Origin: Gammaproteobacteria bacterium
Lineage (GTDB): Bacteria > Pseudomonadota > Gammaproteobacteria > Pseudomonadales > Pseudohongiellaceae
DNA length: 37,619 bases
NCBI GenBank assembly: GCA_026710425.1
Contig: JAPORB010000230.1
Span: forward strand, 1-37,619
Reading direction: 5' to 3'
The translations under genes and the position numbers were made by a program. The notes under the pieces were generated by a model. It saw only the letters and a program-made list of their open reading frames with translations, searched no databases and had not been told where the DNA came from. Within the stretch, counting starts at the first letter, position 1; each line of letters starts with the position of its first letter. Shown here piece after piece: positions 18,674-28,532 of this stretch.

Positions 18674-20035
18674 TTGGCAAACGCCGGACAGAAGGAAACT
18701 CTGATTGTTGGTCTGGGTGCCACCGGGATTTCCTGCGCCCGGTTTTTGGCTTCCCGGGGTGAGTCATTCAGGGTTGCCGACAGTCGCAGCAACCCACCGG
18801 CACTCACAGAGTTGGTGCAAGACTACCCGGAAGTTGCGGTTGAGCTGGGCAAATTTAAAGAACAAAGTTTTGTCTCTGCCTCAGCACTGGTGGTAAGTCC
18901 CGGAGTCAGTCTCCGGGAGCCTGCAATTATGGCCGCCAGGGACCAAGGTATCTCGATCTCCGGAGATATCGATCTTTTTTCGAGGCATGTGCAGGCACCC
19001 ATTGTGGCCGTGACTGGCTCCAATGGCAAGAGCACCGTGGTGGAAATTCTGGCGAGCATTCTTCACTTCACAGGCTGTAATTTTGGGGTCGGAGGCAATC
19101 TTGACGGTCATCGGTTCAAGCCTGCACTGGACTTGCTGCTGGAAGCCGAACAGCGTCAGCTTTACCTGCTGGAGTTGTCCAGTTTTCAACTGGAAACCAC
19201 TGAAAAACTGAATGCTGAAGTGGCTTGCATACTCAACATCAGTGCGGATCATCAGGATCGTTATAACTCTATGGAAGACTATATCCTTGCCAAGCAACGA
19301 ATCTATAAGGGAGCAAAACACATCGTAGTCAATCGCGATGATGTGCTGACTTTTCCATCCAGGATGTTTACGGCTATCAGGTGGGATTTCGGGTTCGGAC
19401 AGCCTGGTTCCAGTGGTTTTGGCCTGCTGGAGGAGGATGGAGAACAGTACCTTGCATTTCAGTTTGAGAAGATTATGCGGGTAAATGAACTGAAAGTTTT
19501 TGGCCGACACAATGTCGCCAATGTCCTTGCCGCTGCTGCCATGGCGGTCGCTGCGGGCATAAGACGCAAGTCGATTATTGAGGCGATCCGTGGATTCACC
19601 GGACTGCCGCATCGTTGTCAATGGATAGCTAATGTTACCGGCATCGAGTTCTACAACGATTCGAAGGGCACCAATGTGGGAGCCACCATGGCTGCGGTGG
19701 AAGGGCTTGGTCAACGAATATCAGGTCATATTGTTTTGATCGCTGGTGGTGTTGGGAAGGGTGCTGATTTCCAGACGCTGGTACCAGTGATCAAACGCTG
19801 GGTCAAGCAGGTAATCCTGATGGGTCGGGATGCGGCTGCAATGGCCGCCGATTTTGATGCGGAAGTCCAGACCAGTTTCGCCCGGAATATGCAGGAGGCG
19901 GTCAGGACGGCTTTTAACCATGCCGAATCTGGCGATGCCGTGCTGCTGTCACCTGCGTGTGCCAGTTACGACATGTTCGAAAACTATCAGCAGCGTGGTC
20001 AAAGTTTCGTCCAGTCGGTGGAGAATTTGCAATGA
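18674..20035 (+). CDS. murD: UDP-MurNAc-L-alanine:D-glutamate ligase MurD
   Basis: MurD adds D-glutamate to UDP-MurNAc-L-Ala. The 453-residue product shows LIVGLGATGISCARFLASRGE at the N-terminus (in parts), VAVTGSNGKSTVVEI (ATP loop), GVGGNL, LYLLELSSFQLETT, ILNISADHQDRYNSMEDY, GLPHRCQWI, FYNDSKGTNVGATMAAVE and VLLSPACASYDMFENYQQRG. The start is TTG at 18674; an upstream in-frame stop leaves no ATG or GTG alternative, and GGGTG lies close upstream. It follows mraY after 32 bases, and its stop overlaps the ftsW start. Confidence 0.97.
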   Translation: MANAGQKETLIVGLGATGISCARFLASRGESFRVADSRSNPPALTELVQDYPEVAVELGKFKEQSFVSASALVVSPGVSLREPAIMAARDQGISISGDIDLFSRHVQAPIVAVTGSNGKSTVVEILASILHFTGCNFGVGGNLDGHRFKPALDLLLEAEQRQLYLLELSSFQLETTEKLNAEVACILNISADHQDRYNSMEDYILAKQRIYKGAKHIVVNRDDVLTFPSRMFTAIRWDFGFGQPGSSGFGLLEEDGEQYLAFQFEKIMRVNELKVFGRHNVANVLAAAAMAVAAGIRRKSIIEAIRGFTGLPHRCQWIANVTGIEFYNDSKGTNVGATMAAVEGLGQRISGHIVLIAGGVGKGADFQTLVPVIKRWVKQVILMGRDAAAMAADFDAEVQTSFARNMQEAVRTAFNHAESGDAVLLSPACASYDMFENYQQRGQSFVQSVENLQ

Positions 20036-21207
20036 ACATGGCGACGGCAGTAAAAATGCCGCAGGCTGAGAGGTCGGGATCACCGCCGAACCTGCTCTTG
20101 GTGGTGCTTTGCCTGCTGTTGACAATCGGTCTGTTGATGATGACATCGGCCTCACTGGAAATTGCCGGCAGTCAGTACGGTGATTCCTTCTATTATTTCA
20201 AGCGACAGTTGTTGTTTGTCGGTATTGGTCTTGGTGTTCTGGTGATTACCCTGCATATACCAATGAGATTTTGGTATCGAATGGGATACCCCTTGCTGTT
20301 GGTTTCAGTTTGCTTGCTCTGGCTGGTGCTTTATGTAGGCAAGAATGTCGGCGGTAGTGTGCGTTGGCTTGATCTTGGAGTCTTCAATCTGCAGCCCTCG
20401 GAGATGGCCAAGGTCTTTGTCGTTCTTTTCACAGCGGCTTATCTGGAAAGACATATTGAAAAGGTGAGGGAACGCTGGCTGGCCTTGTTCATTCTGCTGG
20501 GCTTGGTCAGTGTGGCAGTCGGCTTGATTTTGCTGGAACCAGATCATGGGGTTTCGGGGATTATGGTGGTTACCGTTTTCTGCATGATCTTTCTGGCCGG
20601 TATAAAAATAGGTCGATTAATGGTGATGCTCACCCTTGGCATAGTCGCCTTGGTCAGTTATGCACAGATGAAATCCTATGAGTATTTGATTGCCCGGTTT
20701 CAATCCTTTCTCGAACCCTGTGCACCCGAGTATGTTTACAGCAGCGGGTATCAGCTATGTCAGGCTCTCATTGGCTTTGGCCGGGGTGAATGGTATGGCG
20801 TGGGGCTGGGAAGCAGCATTCAAAAACTGTATTTTCTGCCTGAGGCTCATAATGATTTTTTACTGGCAATCATTGGAGAGGAGCTAGGGCTGCTGGGTGT
20901 TGCGGCAGTAATCCTCTTGTTCTGTTTGCTGGTAGGCAAGGGATTTTCCATCGCTGGTAAGGCACAGCAGTCGGGCAATCTGTTTAACGGCTTTGTCGCC
21001 TATGGTATCAGCCTGCTGTTTGCCGGTTATTCTCTATACCACATTGGCATGAATATTGGCCTGTTACCTACTAAAGGTCTGACCTTGCCGTTTTTAAGCT
21101 ATGGCGGTTCAAATCTGATCATGGCCTGCTTTCAGCTGGCCTTGTTATTGCGCATTCAGTTCGAAACGACAGCCGCCACCCGGTTGTCTCAAAGGTTACC
21201 GGCATGA
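20032..21207 (+). CDS. ftsW: Septal peptidoglycan polymerase FtsW
   Basis: FtsW is the SEDS-family glycosyltransferase that polymerises lipid II together with FtsI. I start at ATG 20032, which overlaps the murD stop as ATGA and has GGAG upstream; the track's GTG at 19957 would overlap murD by 79 bases. This gives 391 residues with about ten membrane helices. SEDS motifs seen are GGSVRWLDLGVFNLQPSEMAKV, LLEPDHGVSGIMVV, GYQLCQALIGFGRGEWYGVGLGSS, LPEAHNDFLLAIIGEELG and LPFLSYGGSNLI (each quoted in part). These separate it from general transporters. FtsW rather than RodA is inferred from the dcw location. Confidence 0.96.
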   Translation: MNMATAVKMPQAERSGSPPNLLLVVLCLLLTIGLLMMTSASLEIAGSQYGDSFYYFKRQLLFVGIGLGVLVITLHIPMRFWYRMGYPLLLVSVCLLWLVLYVGKNVGGSVRWLDLGVFNLQPSEMAKVFVVLFTAAYLERHIEKVRERWLALFILLGLVSVAVGLILLEPDHGVSGIMVVTVFCMIFLAGIKIGRLMVMLTLGIVALVSYAQMKSYEYLIARFQSFLEPCAPEYVYSSGYQLCQALIGFGRGEWYGVGLGSSIQKLYFLPEAHNDFLLAIIGEELGLLGVAAVILLFCLLVGKGFSIAGKAQQSGNLFNGFVAYGISLLFAGYSLYHIGMNIGLLPTKGLTLPFLSYGGSNLIMACFQLALLLRIQFETTAATRLSQRLPA

Positions 21208-22304
21208 TGGAACCGGGAAGAATGACCGTGCTAATCATGGCCGCAGGAACCGGAGGTCACGTTTTCCCGGCCCTATCTATCGCCGAAGCCTTGCGCAACA
21301 GATCCATTTATGTGGAATGGCTGGGTACACCTCAGGGAATGGAAAACCGCTTGCTGGCCAAAACGGACATACGACTGCATCAGGTGTCGGTACAAGGGTT
21401 GCGCGGGGCCGGAATCAGGCGATTGCTGAGGGCACCGCTGGATTTGCTGAAAGCCTTTTTTGCTTCGCTGAAGGTCATAAGGCAAGTGCAACCGAGCTGT
21501 GTGATTGGCATGGGTGGATTTGTTTGTGGTCCGGCCGGACTGGCCTGCAGGTTTCGAGGCATACCGTTGCTGCTGCACGAACAGAATGCAGTGGCAGGCC
21601 TGACCAATCGTCTGCTGGCTCCTCTCGCCACCAATGTGTTGGAATCCTTTCCGGGTACCTTCAGATCAAAATCCAAAGTTCGCCTTACCGGCAATCCGCT
21701 ACGAAAGTCCGTGCTCCGCCATGCGGTGGCAAAACCGCGGCAGGACGCATCAGAGGCATTGCGATTGCTGATACTGGGTGGTAGTCAGGGCGCACAGATA
21801 ATCAACCGTGTTCTGCCTGGCATGATTGCTGACTTTACCGGAAGTGCCGGTTTGCTCACCTACCATCAAACAGGTATCGCGGGTCTTGAGCAAGCGGTTG
21901 CCGACTATGGGGAGGCCGGAATCGACATTGATGATAGTCATCGGGTTGTTGGCTTTGTTGAGGACATGTCGGCGGCTTATGCCTGGGCCGATCTGGTGCT
22001 ATGCCGTTCTGGGGCGAGTACTGTTTTTGAAATTGCAGCGGCTGGCTTGCCAGCGATTTTTGTGCCCTACCCTTACCATAAGGATCAGCAACAATTGCTG
22101 AATGCCCGCTGGTTGAGCGAATCAGGTGCAGCCGTGATCATACGACAGGAAGAGCTTGAGGTTGCCACCCTGCTCAAGTTGCTACATAACCTGGATGCTG
22201 ATCGGGAAACATTAGGTCAAATGGCAGTAAAGGCGAGTAGCAAAGCGATTCTGGATGCGGATCAGCGCATTGTCGATGTCTGTTTGGAGGTGCTGCATGG
22301 CTAG
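21204..22304 (+). CDS. murG: Lipid II synthase MurG (GlcNAc transferase)
   Basis: MurG is a GT-B glycosyltransferase that transfers GlcNAc from UDP-GlcNAc to lipid I on the cytoplasmic face of the inner membrane. The 366-residue product has [19 protein letters not shown] (first G-loop), [69 protein letters not shown] (second G-loop), [33 protein letters not shown] (in parts) and [11 protein letters not shown]. The start ATG 21204 overlaps the ftsW stop; adjacent ATG 21207 and ATG 21222 are alternatives. Confidence 0.97.
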   Translation: MMEPGRMTVLIMAAGTGGHVFPALSIAEALRNRSIYVEWLGTPQGMENRLLAKTDIRLHQVSVQGLRGAGIRRLLRAPLDLLKAFFASLKVIRQVQPSCVIGMGGFVCGPAGLACRFRGIPLLLHEQNAVAGLTNRLLAPLATNVLESFPGTFRSKSKVRLTGNPLRKSVLRHAVAKPRQDASEALRLLILGGSQGAQIINRVLPGMIADFTGSAGLLTYHQTGIAGLEQAVADYGEAGIDIDDSHRVVGFVEDMSAAYAWADLVLCRSGASTVFEIAAAGLPAIFVPYPYHKDQQQLLNARWLSESGAAVIIRQEELEVATLLKLLHNLDADRETLGQMAVKASSKAILDADQRIVDVCLEVLHG

Positions 22305-23718
22305 AGCGGTCGCCGTGCATCGGGTACCGGAGATGCGTCGCATTAAAAGGATTCACTTTGTAGGCATTGGCGGTGCTGGCATGTGCGGTATTGCCGAGGT
22401 GCTTCTGAATCAGGGCTATCGCATTACCGGTTCGGATCAGAAACGCTCGATGAATACCGATCGCCTGAAAAAGATGGGGGCCCGCATCTTCATTGGTCAC
22501 GAGGCTACACACATCAACAGTGCTCACGCAGTGGTGCACTCTAGTGCCATCAGGCGCAACAACCCTGAGTTGCGGGCTGCCATAAAGCAGGGCAAACCCC
22601 TGATTGGCCGCGCCGAGATGCTGGCTGAGCTAATGCGATACCGGCACGCCATCGCCATTGCCGGCACTCATGGCAAAACCACCACCACCAGCATGCTGGC
22701 CTCGATACTGGCCGAGGGTGGACTGGATCCTACTTTCGTTATTGGCGGGTTGTTGAACAGCACCGGCAGCAATGCCCGACTGGGGGAAAGTCGTTATCTT
22801 GTGGCCGAGGCCGACGAAAGCGATGCCTCTTTTATGCATCTGCAGCCAATGGTGGCAGTAGTAACAAATATAGAGGCTGAACATTTGGGGACCTATGAGG
22901 GTGATTTTGAAAATCTGAAAAATCACTTTATAGATTTTCTGCACAATCTGCCGTTTTATGGACTGGCTGTGTTGTGTATAGATGATCCGGTGGTCCGCAG
23001 TATAGTGCCGAAAATTTCAAGGCCAAAACTCACCTATGGGTTTTCCAAGGGTGCTGATTACCGCTTGGTCAATTTTCGGCAACAGGGACTGACTACCCGG
23101 TTCGAGGTGCTTAGGCCAGGCCGTAAAAGATCGCTCAGTATTACTCTGGGTATGCCTGGCAGCCACAATGCCTTGAATGCAACGGCAGCCATTGCCGTGG
23201 CCACAGATGAAGGAATCGCGGACAACTTGATTAAGCGCGGCATCCGCGCTTTCTCCGGAGTTGGCAGACGATTCGAAGTGCATGGCACTTTCCGCTATGC
23301 CAACGGTCTGGTTACGTTGGTCGATGATTATGGCCATCATCCATCGGAGGTGGCACTGACCCACCAGGCACTGAGGGCGGCCTGGCCCGGACAGCGTCTG
23401 GTGATGGTTTTTCAGCCACATCGTTACAGCCGCACGGCAGATTTGTATGACGATTTTGTTGAGGTGCTCAGTGGTGCCGATGTGCTGCTGCTTCTGGAAG
23501 TGTATGCGGCCGGGGAGCAGCGCATTGCTGGTGCTGATTCCCGTAGCCTTTGCCGCAGTATTCGTCTGCGGGGCAAGGTGGATCCGGTCTATGTGCGCCA
23601 CGAAGACCATGTAGGTCGAGTTCTGGCTGATATTTTGCGTCCGGGGGATGTGATTCTGACTCAGGGAGCGGGCAGTGTTGGCAGTCTTTCAAGAAAGCTG
23701 GCGGAGCAAGGATTTTGA
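22297..23718 (+). CDS. murC: UDP-MurNAc:L-alanine ligase MurC
   Basis: MurC starts pentapeptide assembly by adding L-alanine to UDP-MurNAc. I start at ATG 22297, seven bases after a clear GGAGG, overlapping the murG end by eight bases; the track frame begins further upstream inside murG. The 473 residues include [41 protein letters not shown] (ATP loop), [61 protein letters not shown] and [12 protein letters not shown]. Length fits the family. Confidence 0.97.
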   Translation: MARAVAVHRVPEMRRIKRIHFVGIGGAGMCGIAEVLLNQGYRITGSDQKRSMNTDRLKKMGARIFIGHEATHINSAHAVVHSSAIRRNNPELRAAIKQGKPLIGRAEMLAELMRYRHAIAIAGTHGKTTTTSMLASILAEGGLDPTFVIGGLLNSTGSNARLGESRYLVAEADESDASFMHLQPMVAVVTNIEAEHLGTYEGDFENLKNHFIDFLHNLPFYGLAVLCIDDPVVRSIVPKISRPKLTYGFSKGADYRLVNFRQQGLTTRFEVLRPGRKRSLSITLGMPGSHNALNATAAIAVATDEGIADNLIKRGIRAFSGVGRRFEVHGTFRYANGLVTLVDDYGHHPSEVALTHQALRAAWPGQRLVMVFQPHRYSRTADLYDDFVEVLSGADVLLLLEVYAAGEQRIAGADSRSLCRSIRLRGKVDPVYVRHEDHVGRVLADILRPGDVILTQGAGSVGSLSRKLAEQGF

Positions 23719-23777
23719 AATTTCTAATTTATTGATTTTGATGGAATAACTACTTCTTATGGGTCAAGAAAGCCGTC

Positions 23778-24731
23778 ATGAGTACGATATTTAGAGAACA
23801 GGTACTGAGTCGGGCAGGCCGGATTGCTGTGCTTATGGGCGGAACTTCTATGGAACGTGAGATTTCATTGCAGAGCGGCCAGGCAGTGGCGGCGGGCTTG
23901 CAGAGGCTTGGGCTGGAGGTAACCACCATTGATGTGGGCGAAGATTTGATTGGACAACTACAAGCGGCCAGCCCAGATCTGGTCTTTAATCTGCTGCATG
24001 GCACTGTCGGCGAAGATGGTGTCATTCAGGGCTTGCTGGAAATTCTGGGAGTGCCTTATACGGGAAGCGGAGTGCTTGCCTCGGCACTGGCCATGGACAA
24101 GCACAAGTGCAAGCTACTCTGGAAACAGGTTGGCCTGAACACTGCGGATCACCAGATATTGCAAGACGACTCGCCTTGGCAGCACCTGATCAGTGACTAC
24201 GGCAAGCTTGTGGTCAAGCCCGTCAATGGCGGTTCCAGCCTCGGTATTGCCATTGTAGATAATGCTGGGGCTTTGCAGGCAGAGTACCTACAGGCAAAGC
24301 AATATGATCAGCAGGTCATGGCGGAGCAGTGGCTGTCAGGCCCCGAATATTCCATTGGTGTGCTAGGGGATCGTTTGTTGCCAACCGTGCTGCTGCAGAC
24401 CGAACGCGAGTTTTATGACTATGAGGCGAAATATGTTGATCAGACTACTCGAATGATTTGCCCGGTTGATTTGCCATCCGAGCAGCTAACAGTCCTTAAA
24501 AGCCTGGCCCGGCAGGCCTATGACAGTCTTGAGCTAAGTGGGCTGGCGCGGGTTGACCTAATGCAGGGCGCTGATGGCGAGTTTTATCTGCTGGAGGCCA
24601 ATAGCATCCCGGGCATGACCTCACATAGCATCGTGCCGGCATCGGCGGCAAGTGCTGGTATCGGTTTTGATGAGTTATTGTTACAAATTCTTGAATGTGA
24701 ATTTCAAAACAAAATGGGGCATTTACACTGA
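23778..24731 (+). CDS. ddlB: D-alanine:D-alanine ligase
   Basis: Ddl joins two D-alanines for use by MurF. The 317-residue ATP-grasp protein shows RIAVLMGGTSMEREISLQSG (Glu binding the first D-Ala), FNLLHGTVGEDGVIQGLLE, PYTGSGVLASALAMDKHKCK, LVVKPVNGGSSLGI, DYEAKYV (the Tyr-containing omega-loop region typical of D-Ala-D-Ala rather than D-Ala-D-Lac ligases), LARVDLM and LEANSIPGMTSHSIVP. The 59-base spacer after murC is AT-rich and has no clear promoter. Position before ftsQ identifies it as the ddlB copy. Confidence 0.97.
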   Translation: MSTIFREQVLSRAGRIAVLMGGTSMEREISLQSGQAVAAGLQRLGLEVTTIDVGEDLIGQLQAASPDLVFNLLHGTVGEDGVIQGLLEILGVPYTGSGVLASALAMDKHKCKLLWKQVGLNTADHQILQDDSPWQHLISDYGKLVVKPVNGGSSLGIAIVDNAGALQAEYLQAKQYDQQVMAEQWLSGPEYSIGVLGDRLLPTVLLQTEREFYDYEAKYVDQTTRMICPVDLPSEQLTVLKSLARQAYDSLELSGLARVDLMQGADGEFYLLEANSIPGMTSHSIVPASAASAGIGFDELLLQILECEFQNKMGHLH

Positions 24732-24775
24732 AGGGATCTGATTCTGTTCCTTAGATAAAACAGGTTAATGGTGAG

Positions 24776-25597
24776 ATGACTAAAGATTCGGCAACAGTGC
24801 ATGCAACCCGCCAAGGTACCGGCTGGGGTGCAGGTCGCAGCGATCAACCGCTGAACCCGGCATCAGGATTGAGGCTGAAGCTGTTTGTGCTGATGTTGCT
24901 GGCCGGAGCTCTGAGTGTACTGATTGTCCTGAACTTCGACCGTCTGAATGGCACTATCAATCAGCCAGTGACGCGAGTAATGATGGAAAGCCAATGGCAA
25001 CAGATTGATGAGACAGAAGTGCAACCCATGTTGGGTGACTTTATGGGGGTCGGTTTTTTTGAGTTTGATATGCAGGGAGTAAAACACAGGCTGCAGCAGC
25101 ATCCATGGGTTCGGCGAGCCAGCGTGAAGAAAGTCTGGCCGAATGGGGTCGCTATATCCTTGCTCGAACAAGTCGCTATTGCCCGCTGGGGTGAGAATCA
25201 GTTGCTCAATCAATACGGAGAAATCTTCAGTCCTGATTCCACAGTCGGCCTCGCTGGTCTGCCGCAACTGGACGGACCGGAGTCTGCCCAAGTCAGGGTG
25301 ATGGAGCAGTTCCACGTTATCAGTCAGTTGTTTCTGCAGTCCGGGTTGCGGGTGACTGCCCTCAGTTTGAGCGAAAGAGGTAACTGGGAGCTTGAGTTGA
25401 ATGGAAGAACTCGAGTGACCGCAGGTCGGGAAGAGGTGCTGGCTAGGCTGAATCGATTTCTCAGATTATACGATCAGTTGGAGACTGAAACCTTGTCTGA
25501 CATCGCATCGGTTGATTTGCGGTATGACAACGGCATTGCGATTCGGCCAACGGCAGCTGACATGATCGCTTACGGGGATAAAGTTGGTGAACGCTAG
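24776..25597 (+). CDS. ftsQ: Cell division protein FtsQ
   Basis: FtsQ is a bitopic inner-membrane protein that recruits FtsB and FtsL to the septum. The 273 residues comprise a cytoplasmic tail of about 38 residues, one membrane helix (LRLKLFVLMLLAGALSVLIV region), a POTRA domain (VTRVMMESQWQQIDETEVQ... through QHPWVRRASVKKVWPNGVAISL) and a beta domain ending near residue 255. ARWGENQLLNQYGEIFSP is the typical FtsQ stretch at the POTRA/beta border. The ATG follows a GGTGAG sequence. ftsA begins 47 bases downstream. Confidence 0.94.
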   Translation: MTKDSATVHATRQGTGWGAGRSDQPLNPASGLRLKLFVLMLLAGALSVLIVLNFDRLNGTINQPVTRVMMESQWQQIDETEVQPMLGDFMGVGFFEFDMQGVKHRLQQHPWVRRASVKKVWPNGVAISLLEQVAIARWGENQLLNQYGEIFSPDSTVGLAGLPQLDGPESAQVRVMEQFHVISQLFLQSGLRVTALSLSERGNWELELNGRTRVTAGREEVLARLNRFLRLYDQLETETLSDIASVDLRYDNGIAIRPTAADMIAYGDKVGER

Positions 25598-25644
25598 TTC
25601 CAGTAATAATGGCCACCCGCAATCAGTGGCAGGTGTAAGCGTTC

Positions 25645-26883
25645 ATGAATGATACGACTGGTCAGAACATGATCGTTGGTCTGGATATTGGCACCTCCAA
25701 GGTGGTTGCGATTGTGGGTGACATCAGTGAGGAGGGGAGCCTGCAAATTATCGGTTTCGGAAGCCATCAGTCACGGGGCCTGAAAAAGGGAGCGGTGGTC
25801 AATATCGAATCCACCGTTGAATCTATCCAACGTGCTGTTGAGCAGGCAGAGCTGATGGCCGGTTGCCAAATTCATTCGGTGTATGCAGGTATTGCCGGTA
25901 GTCATATTCGCAGTATGAACTCTCATGGCATTGTTGCCATCAGGGATGGCGAGGTTATGAAAGCCGATATCGAAAGGGTAATTGATGCAGCCCAGGCTGT
26001 GGCCATCCCGGCCGATCAGAAGGTGCTGCATATTCTGCCCCAGGAGTACATTATTGATAGCCAGGAAGGGGTTAAGGAACCGCTGGGCATGTCTGGAGTT
26101 CGTCTTGAGGCAAAGGTGCATCTAGTCACTTGTGCCACCAATGCCATGCAGAACATCGAAAAATGCATTCGGAGATGCGGTCTGGAAACCGAGGAAATCA
26201 TCCTTGAACAACTGGCCTCCAGTTATTCGGTCTTAACAGAGGATGAGCGCGAACTTGGTGTGGGTCTGGTCGATATAGGTGGTGGAACCACGGATATTGC
26301 GGTTTTCACCAACGGAGCGATTCGACATACCGGTGTCATACCAATTGCTGGTGATCAGGTAACCAACGATATCGCGATGGCATTACGAACACCCACAGAA
26401 CATGCAGAAGAGATCAAGGTTAAATATGCCTGTGCCCTGACACAATTGGCGAGTTCCGAGGACACCATCAAGGTGCCCAGTGTCAGCGATCGACCACCGC
26501 GTGAACTGTCTCGCCAAGCACTGGCCAAGGTGGTGGAAGCTCGCTATGACGAATTGTTCAACCTGGTTGCGGCTGAATTGAGACGCAGCGGTTTTGATCA
26601 GTTGCTTGCTGCAGGTGTGGTTCTGACTGGGGGTACCAGCAAAATGGAAGGCGTGGTGGAACTGGCCGAGGAAATTTTTCATGTGCCGGTACGGACCGGA
26701 GCACCATACAACATCACTGGCCTCACGGACATTGTAAAAAACCCGATCCATTCGACGGGTGTCGGGCTGTTGCTCAGCGGTCTTAAGCAATTTCAGGAGC
26801 GTGATGGCATGGAACCGAAAGTGGAGCATCAGCAGGTGCATTTGATGGGCAAAGTCAAGAGATGGTTCAAGACCAATTTCTAG
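25645..26883 (+). CDS. ftsA: Cell division protein FtsA
   Basis: FtsA is an actin-like ATPase that tethers FtsZ to the membrane and signals to the divisome. The 412-residue product has phosphate-1 motif GLDIGTSKVVAIVGD, the 1C domain (GCQIHSVYAGIAGSHIRSMNSHG in parts), phosphate-2 motif LVDIGGGTTDIAVF, AGDQVTNDIAMALRTP, and VLTGGTSKMEGVVELAEEIF (adenosine motif). The C-terminus GKVKRWFKTNF is the amphipathic membrane-targeting helix. Length is typical. Confidence 0.98.
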   Translation: MNDTTGQNMIVGLDIGTSKVVAIVGDISEEGSLQIIGFGSHQSRGLKKGAVVNIESTVESIQRAVEQAELMAGCQIHSVYAGIAGSHIRSMNSHGIVAIRDGEVMKADIERVIDAAQAVAIPADQKVLHILPQEYIIDSQEGVKEPLGMSGVRLEAKVHLVTCATNAMQNIEKCIRRCGLETEEIILEQLASSYSVLTEDERELGVGLVDIGGGTTDIAVFTNGAIRHTGVIPIAGDQVTNDIAMALRTPTEHAEEIKVKYACALTQLASSEDTIKVPSVSDRPPRELSRQALAKVVEARYDELFNLVAAELRRSGFDQLLAAGVVLTGGTSKMEGVVELAEEIFHVPVRTGAPYNITGLTDIVKNPIHSTGVGLLLSGLKQFQERDGMEPKVEHQQVHLMGKVKRWFKTNF

Positions 26884-26975
26884 GTATCGAAGTAAGACCG
26901 GCGGGGCAGAAAACCGGTAGATCCAAAAAAATAGATAAAAATCAGAAAAGCAGTTTCACAGAGCGAGGGCGTTGT

Positions 26976-28109
26976 ATGTTTGAATTAGTTGATAAAGTTC
27001 CATCAACTCCGGTAATCAAGGTCATCGGGGTGGGCGGTGGCGGCGGTAACGCTGTCCATCACATGATTAAAAGTCAAGTCGAGGGCGTTAATTTTGTTTG
27101 TGCCAATACCGATGCACAGGCCTTGAAAAATCTTGATGCCAAGACTGTGCTGCAAATGGGCAGCAATATCACCAAGGGGCTGGGGGCGGGTGCGGATCCG
27201 GAAATAGGACGCAAGGCGGCCCAAGAGGATAAGGATCAGATTTACAGTATCCTGGAAGGGTCGGATATGGTGTTCATTGCCGCCGGTATGGGGGGTGGTA
27301 CTGGGACCGGGGCTGCACCAGTAGTGGCAGAGATGGCCAAGGAGATGGGTATTTTGACTGTCGCCGTGGTAACCCGACCGTTTCCTTTTGAGGGTCGGAA
27401 GCGTTCGATAATTGCAGATGCAGGGATTGACGAACTCACCGAGCAGGTGGATTCCCTGATAACAATTCCCAATGAAAAATTAATGGAGGTGCTGGGTCAG
27501 GAGACTACCCTGCTCGAGGCATTTAGGGCTGCCAATGATGTTTTACTGGGAGCTGTGAAAGGAATAGCCGACTTGATCATGCGACCAGGCATGATCAATG
27601 TGGATTTTGCCGACGTAAGGACAGTTATGTCTGAAATGGGCATGGCGATGATGGGTACGGGATCCGCCAGCGGCAGGGGCGGGGCCTGTGAAGCAGCCAG
27701 ATCTGCCATCTGTTCACCGTTGCTTGAGGACATCAACTTGCAGGGTGCCCGCGGCATACTGGTTAACATTACGGCGGATGAAAACCTGTCTCTGGGGCAG
27801 TTTTCCGAAGTGGGGGATACCGTCAAGGAATTTGCCTCAGAGGAAGCTACCTTGGTAGTGGGCACAGTAATTGATCCGACCCTGGTCGATGAATTGCGGG
27901 TCACCGTGGTGGCTACTGGACTGGATGGTCAGCCGATGCGGCCTAAAAAGGTTGTTGATAACAGCAAAGCAGATACTGCCAAAAGAGACTGGTCGGGCAG
28001 TGGGCGCGCCCAGACCGAGCCTCGCGCTGGGCTGGGGCGCGCCCCGGGAAATTTTGCCGATGAGGACTATCTGGACATCCCGGCCTTTCTGCGTCAGCAG
28101 GCAGACTAG
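26976..28109 (+). CDS. ftsZ: Cell division GTPase FtsZ
   Basis: FtsZ is the tubulin homologue that forms the Z-ring. I start at ATG 26976 (MFELVDKV), the family's normal start; the track begins 38 codons earlier inside ftsA. The 377-residue protein has VIGVGGGGGNAVHHM, the tubulin signature G106-G-G-T-G-T-G112, NEKLMEVLGQ, the T7-loop region NVDFADVRTVMSEMGMAMMG (in parts), a short Gly/Arg-rich linker, and the C-terminal peptide LDIPAFLRQQAD that binds FtsA and ZipA. The 92-base space after ftsA is A-rich and carries a 5-bp inverted repeat (ACCGG/CCGGT). Two GC-rich palindromes occur in the linker-coding region. Confidence 0.98.
   Translation: MFELVDKVPSTPVIKVIGVGGGGGNAVHHMIKSQVEGVNFVCANTDAQALKNLDAKTVLQMGSNITKGLGAGADPEIGRKAAQEDKDQIYSILEGSDMVFIAAGMGGGTGTGAAPVVAEMAKEMGILTVAVVTRPFPFEGRKRSIIADAGIDELTEQVDSLITIPNEKLMEVLGQETTLLEAFRAANDVLLGAVKGIADLIMRPGMINVDFADVRTVMSEMGMAMMGTGSASGRGGACEAARSAICSPLLEDINLQGARGILVNITADENLSLGQFSEVGDTVKEFASEEATLVVGTVIDPTLVDELRVTVVATGLDGQPMRPKKVVDNSKADTAKRDWSGSGRAQTEPRAGLGRAPGNFADEDYLDIPAFLRQQAD
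28001..28045. repeat. Two 12-base perfect palindromes in the ftsZ linker
   Basis: TGGGCGCGCCCA (28001-28012) and GGGGCGCGCCCC (28034-28045) are each fully self-complementary and share a GGGCGCGCCC core. The surrounding sequence is much richer in G+C than the rest of ftsZ. They encode part of the variable linker. Confidence 0.7.
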
Positions 28110-28532
28110 GTGGCTGCTGGTTATATCAGCAAACACGGCTAGATGGAGGTCAGGTACCACTAGATGTTGTGAACCGTTAACTTGCGGGCTACTATATGTG
28201 GGAGTGAGAAGATATTTGAGATATCGTGGCAGAAAAAGTGATACAATCAGAAGGTTAAGTTCGGCGCAAAAGGCAGGACATTAATTTCTGTGACATTGCC
28301 AACATCTTGAAATCTGATGATTTGCAACAATTCTTTCTGTTCAGAGCGAGGAGTATGGTGGCGAAACCGGGATGTCTCAGGCCCTAATTGATAGTCTGAA
28401 CATTGCAGCAGTGCCTAAATTGGCTTAGTGGAATAAATAATAAAAACAAAGTCAGCCTGGAACTGAATCGGGCTGTGATTGTCTCATTGAAAAGGCCTGC
28501 AGAATGCCTGTTTCCAATTCTGTATTGAAATC
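28110..28532. other. Gap between ftsZ and lpxC
   Basis: These 423 bases hold no gene that I can support. The region contains an extended -10 promoter candidate (28239-28247) and then about 280 bases of potential lpxC leader. An imperfect CAGCC/GGCTG hairpin lies near 28453-28475. In E. coli this gap is much shorter. Confidence 0.5.
28216..28247 (+). promoter_or_regulatory. Possible lpxC promoter, extended -10 type
   Basis: TGATACAAT at 28239-28247 fits the extended -10 form TGnTACAAT. TTGAGA at 28216-28221 is 20 bases upstream of the hexamer, too far for a good -35, but extended -10 promoters need little -35 help. The transcript would start near 28254. Confidence 0.4.

Noticed and set aside
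19957-20031. Upstream GTG start for ftsW
   Set aside because: It would overlap murD by 79 bases and lacks a ribosome binding site; ATG 20032 has GGAG and a standard ATGA overlap.
26862-26975. Upstream start for ftsZ inside ftsA
   Set aside because: The 38 extra residues are low-complexity and unlike any FtsZ; MFELVDKV is the family start.
27871-28284. 137-residue plus-strand ORF overlapping the ftsZ end
   Set aside because: It is a shadow frame of ftsZ that continues into the gap, with no family resemblance.
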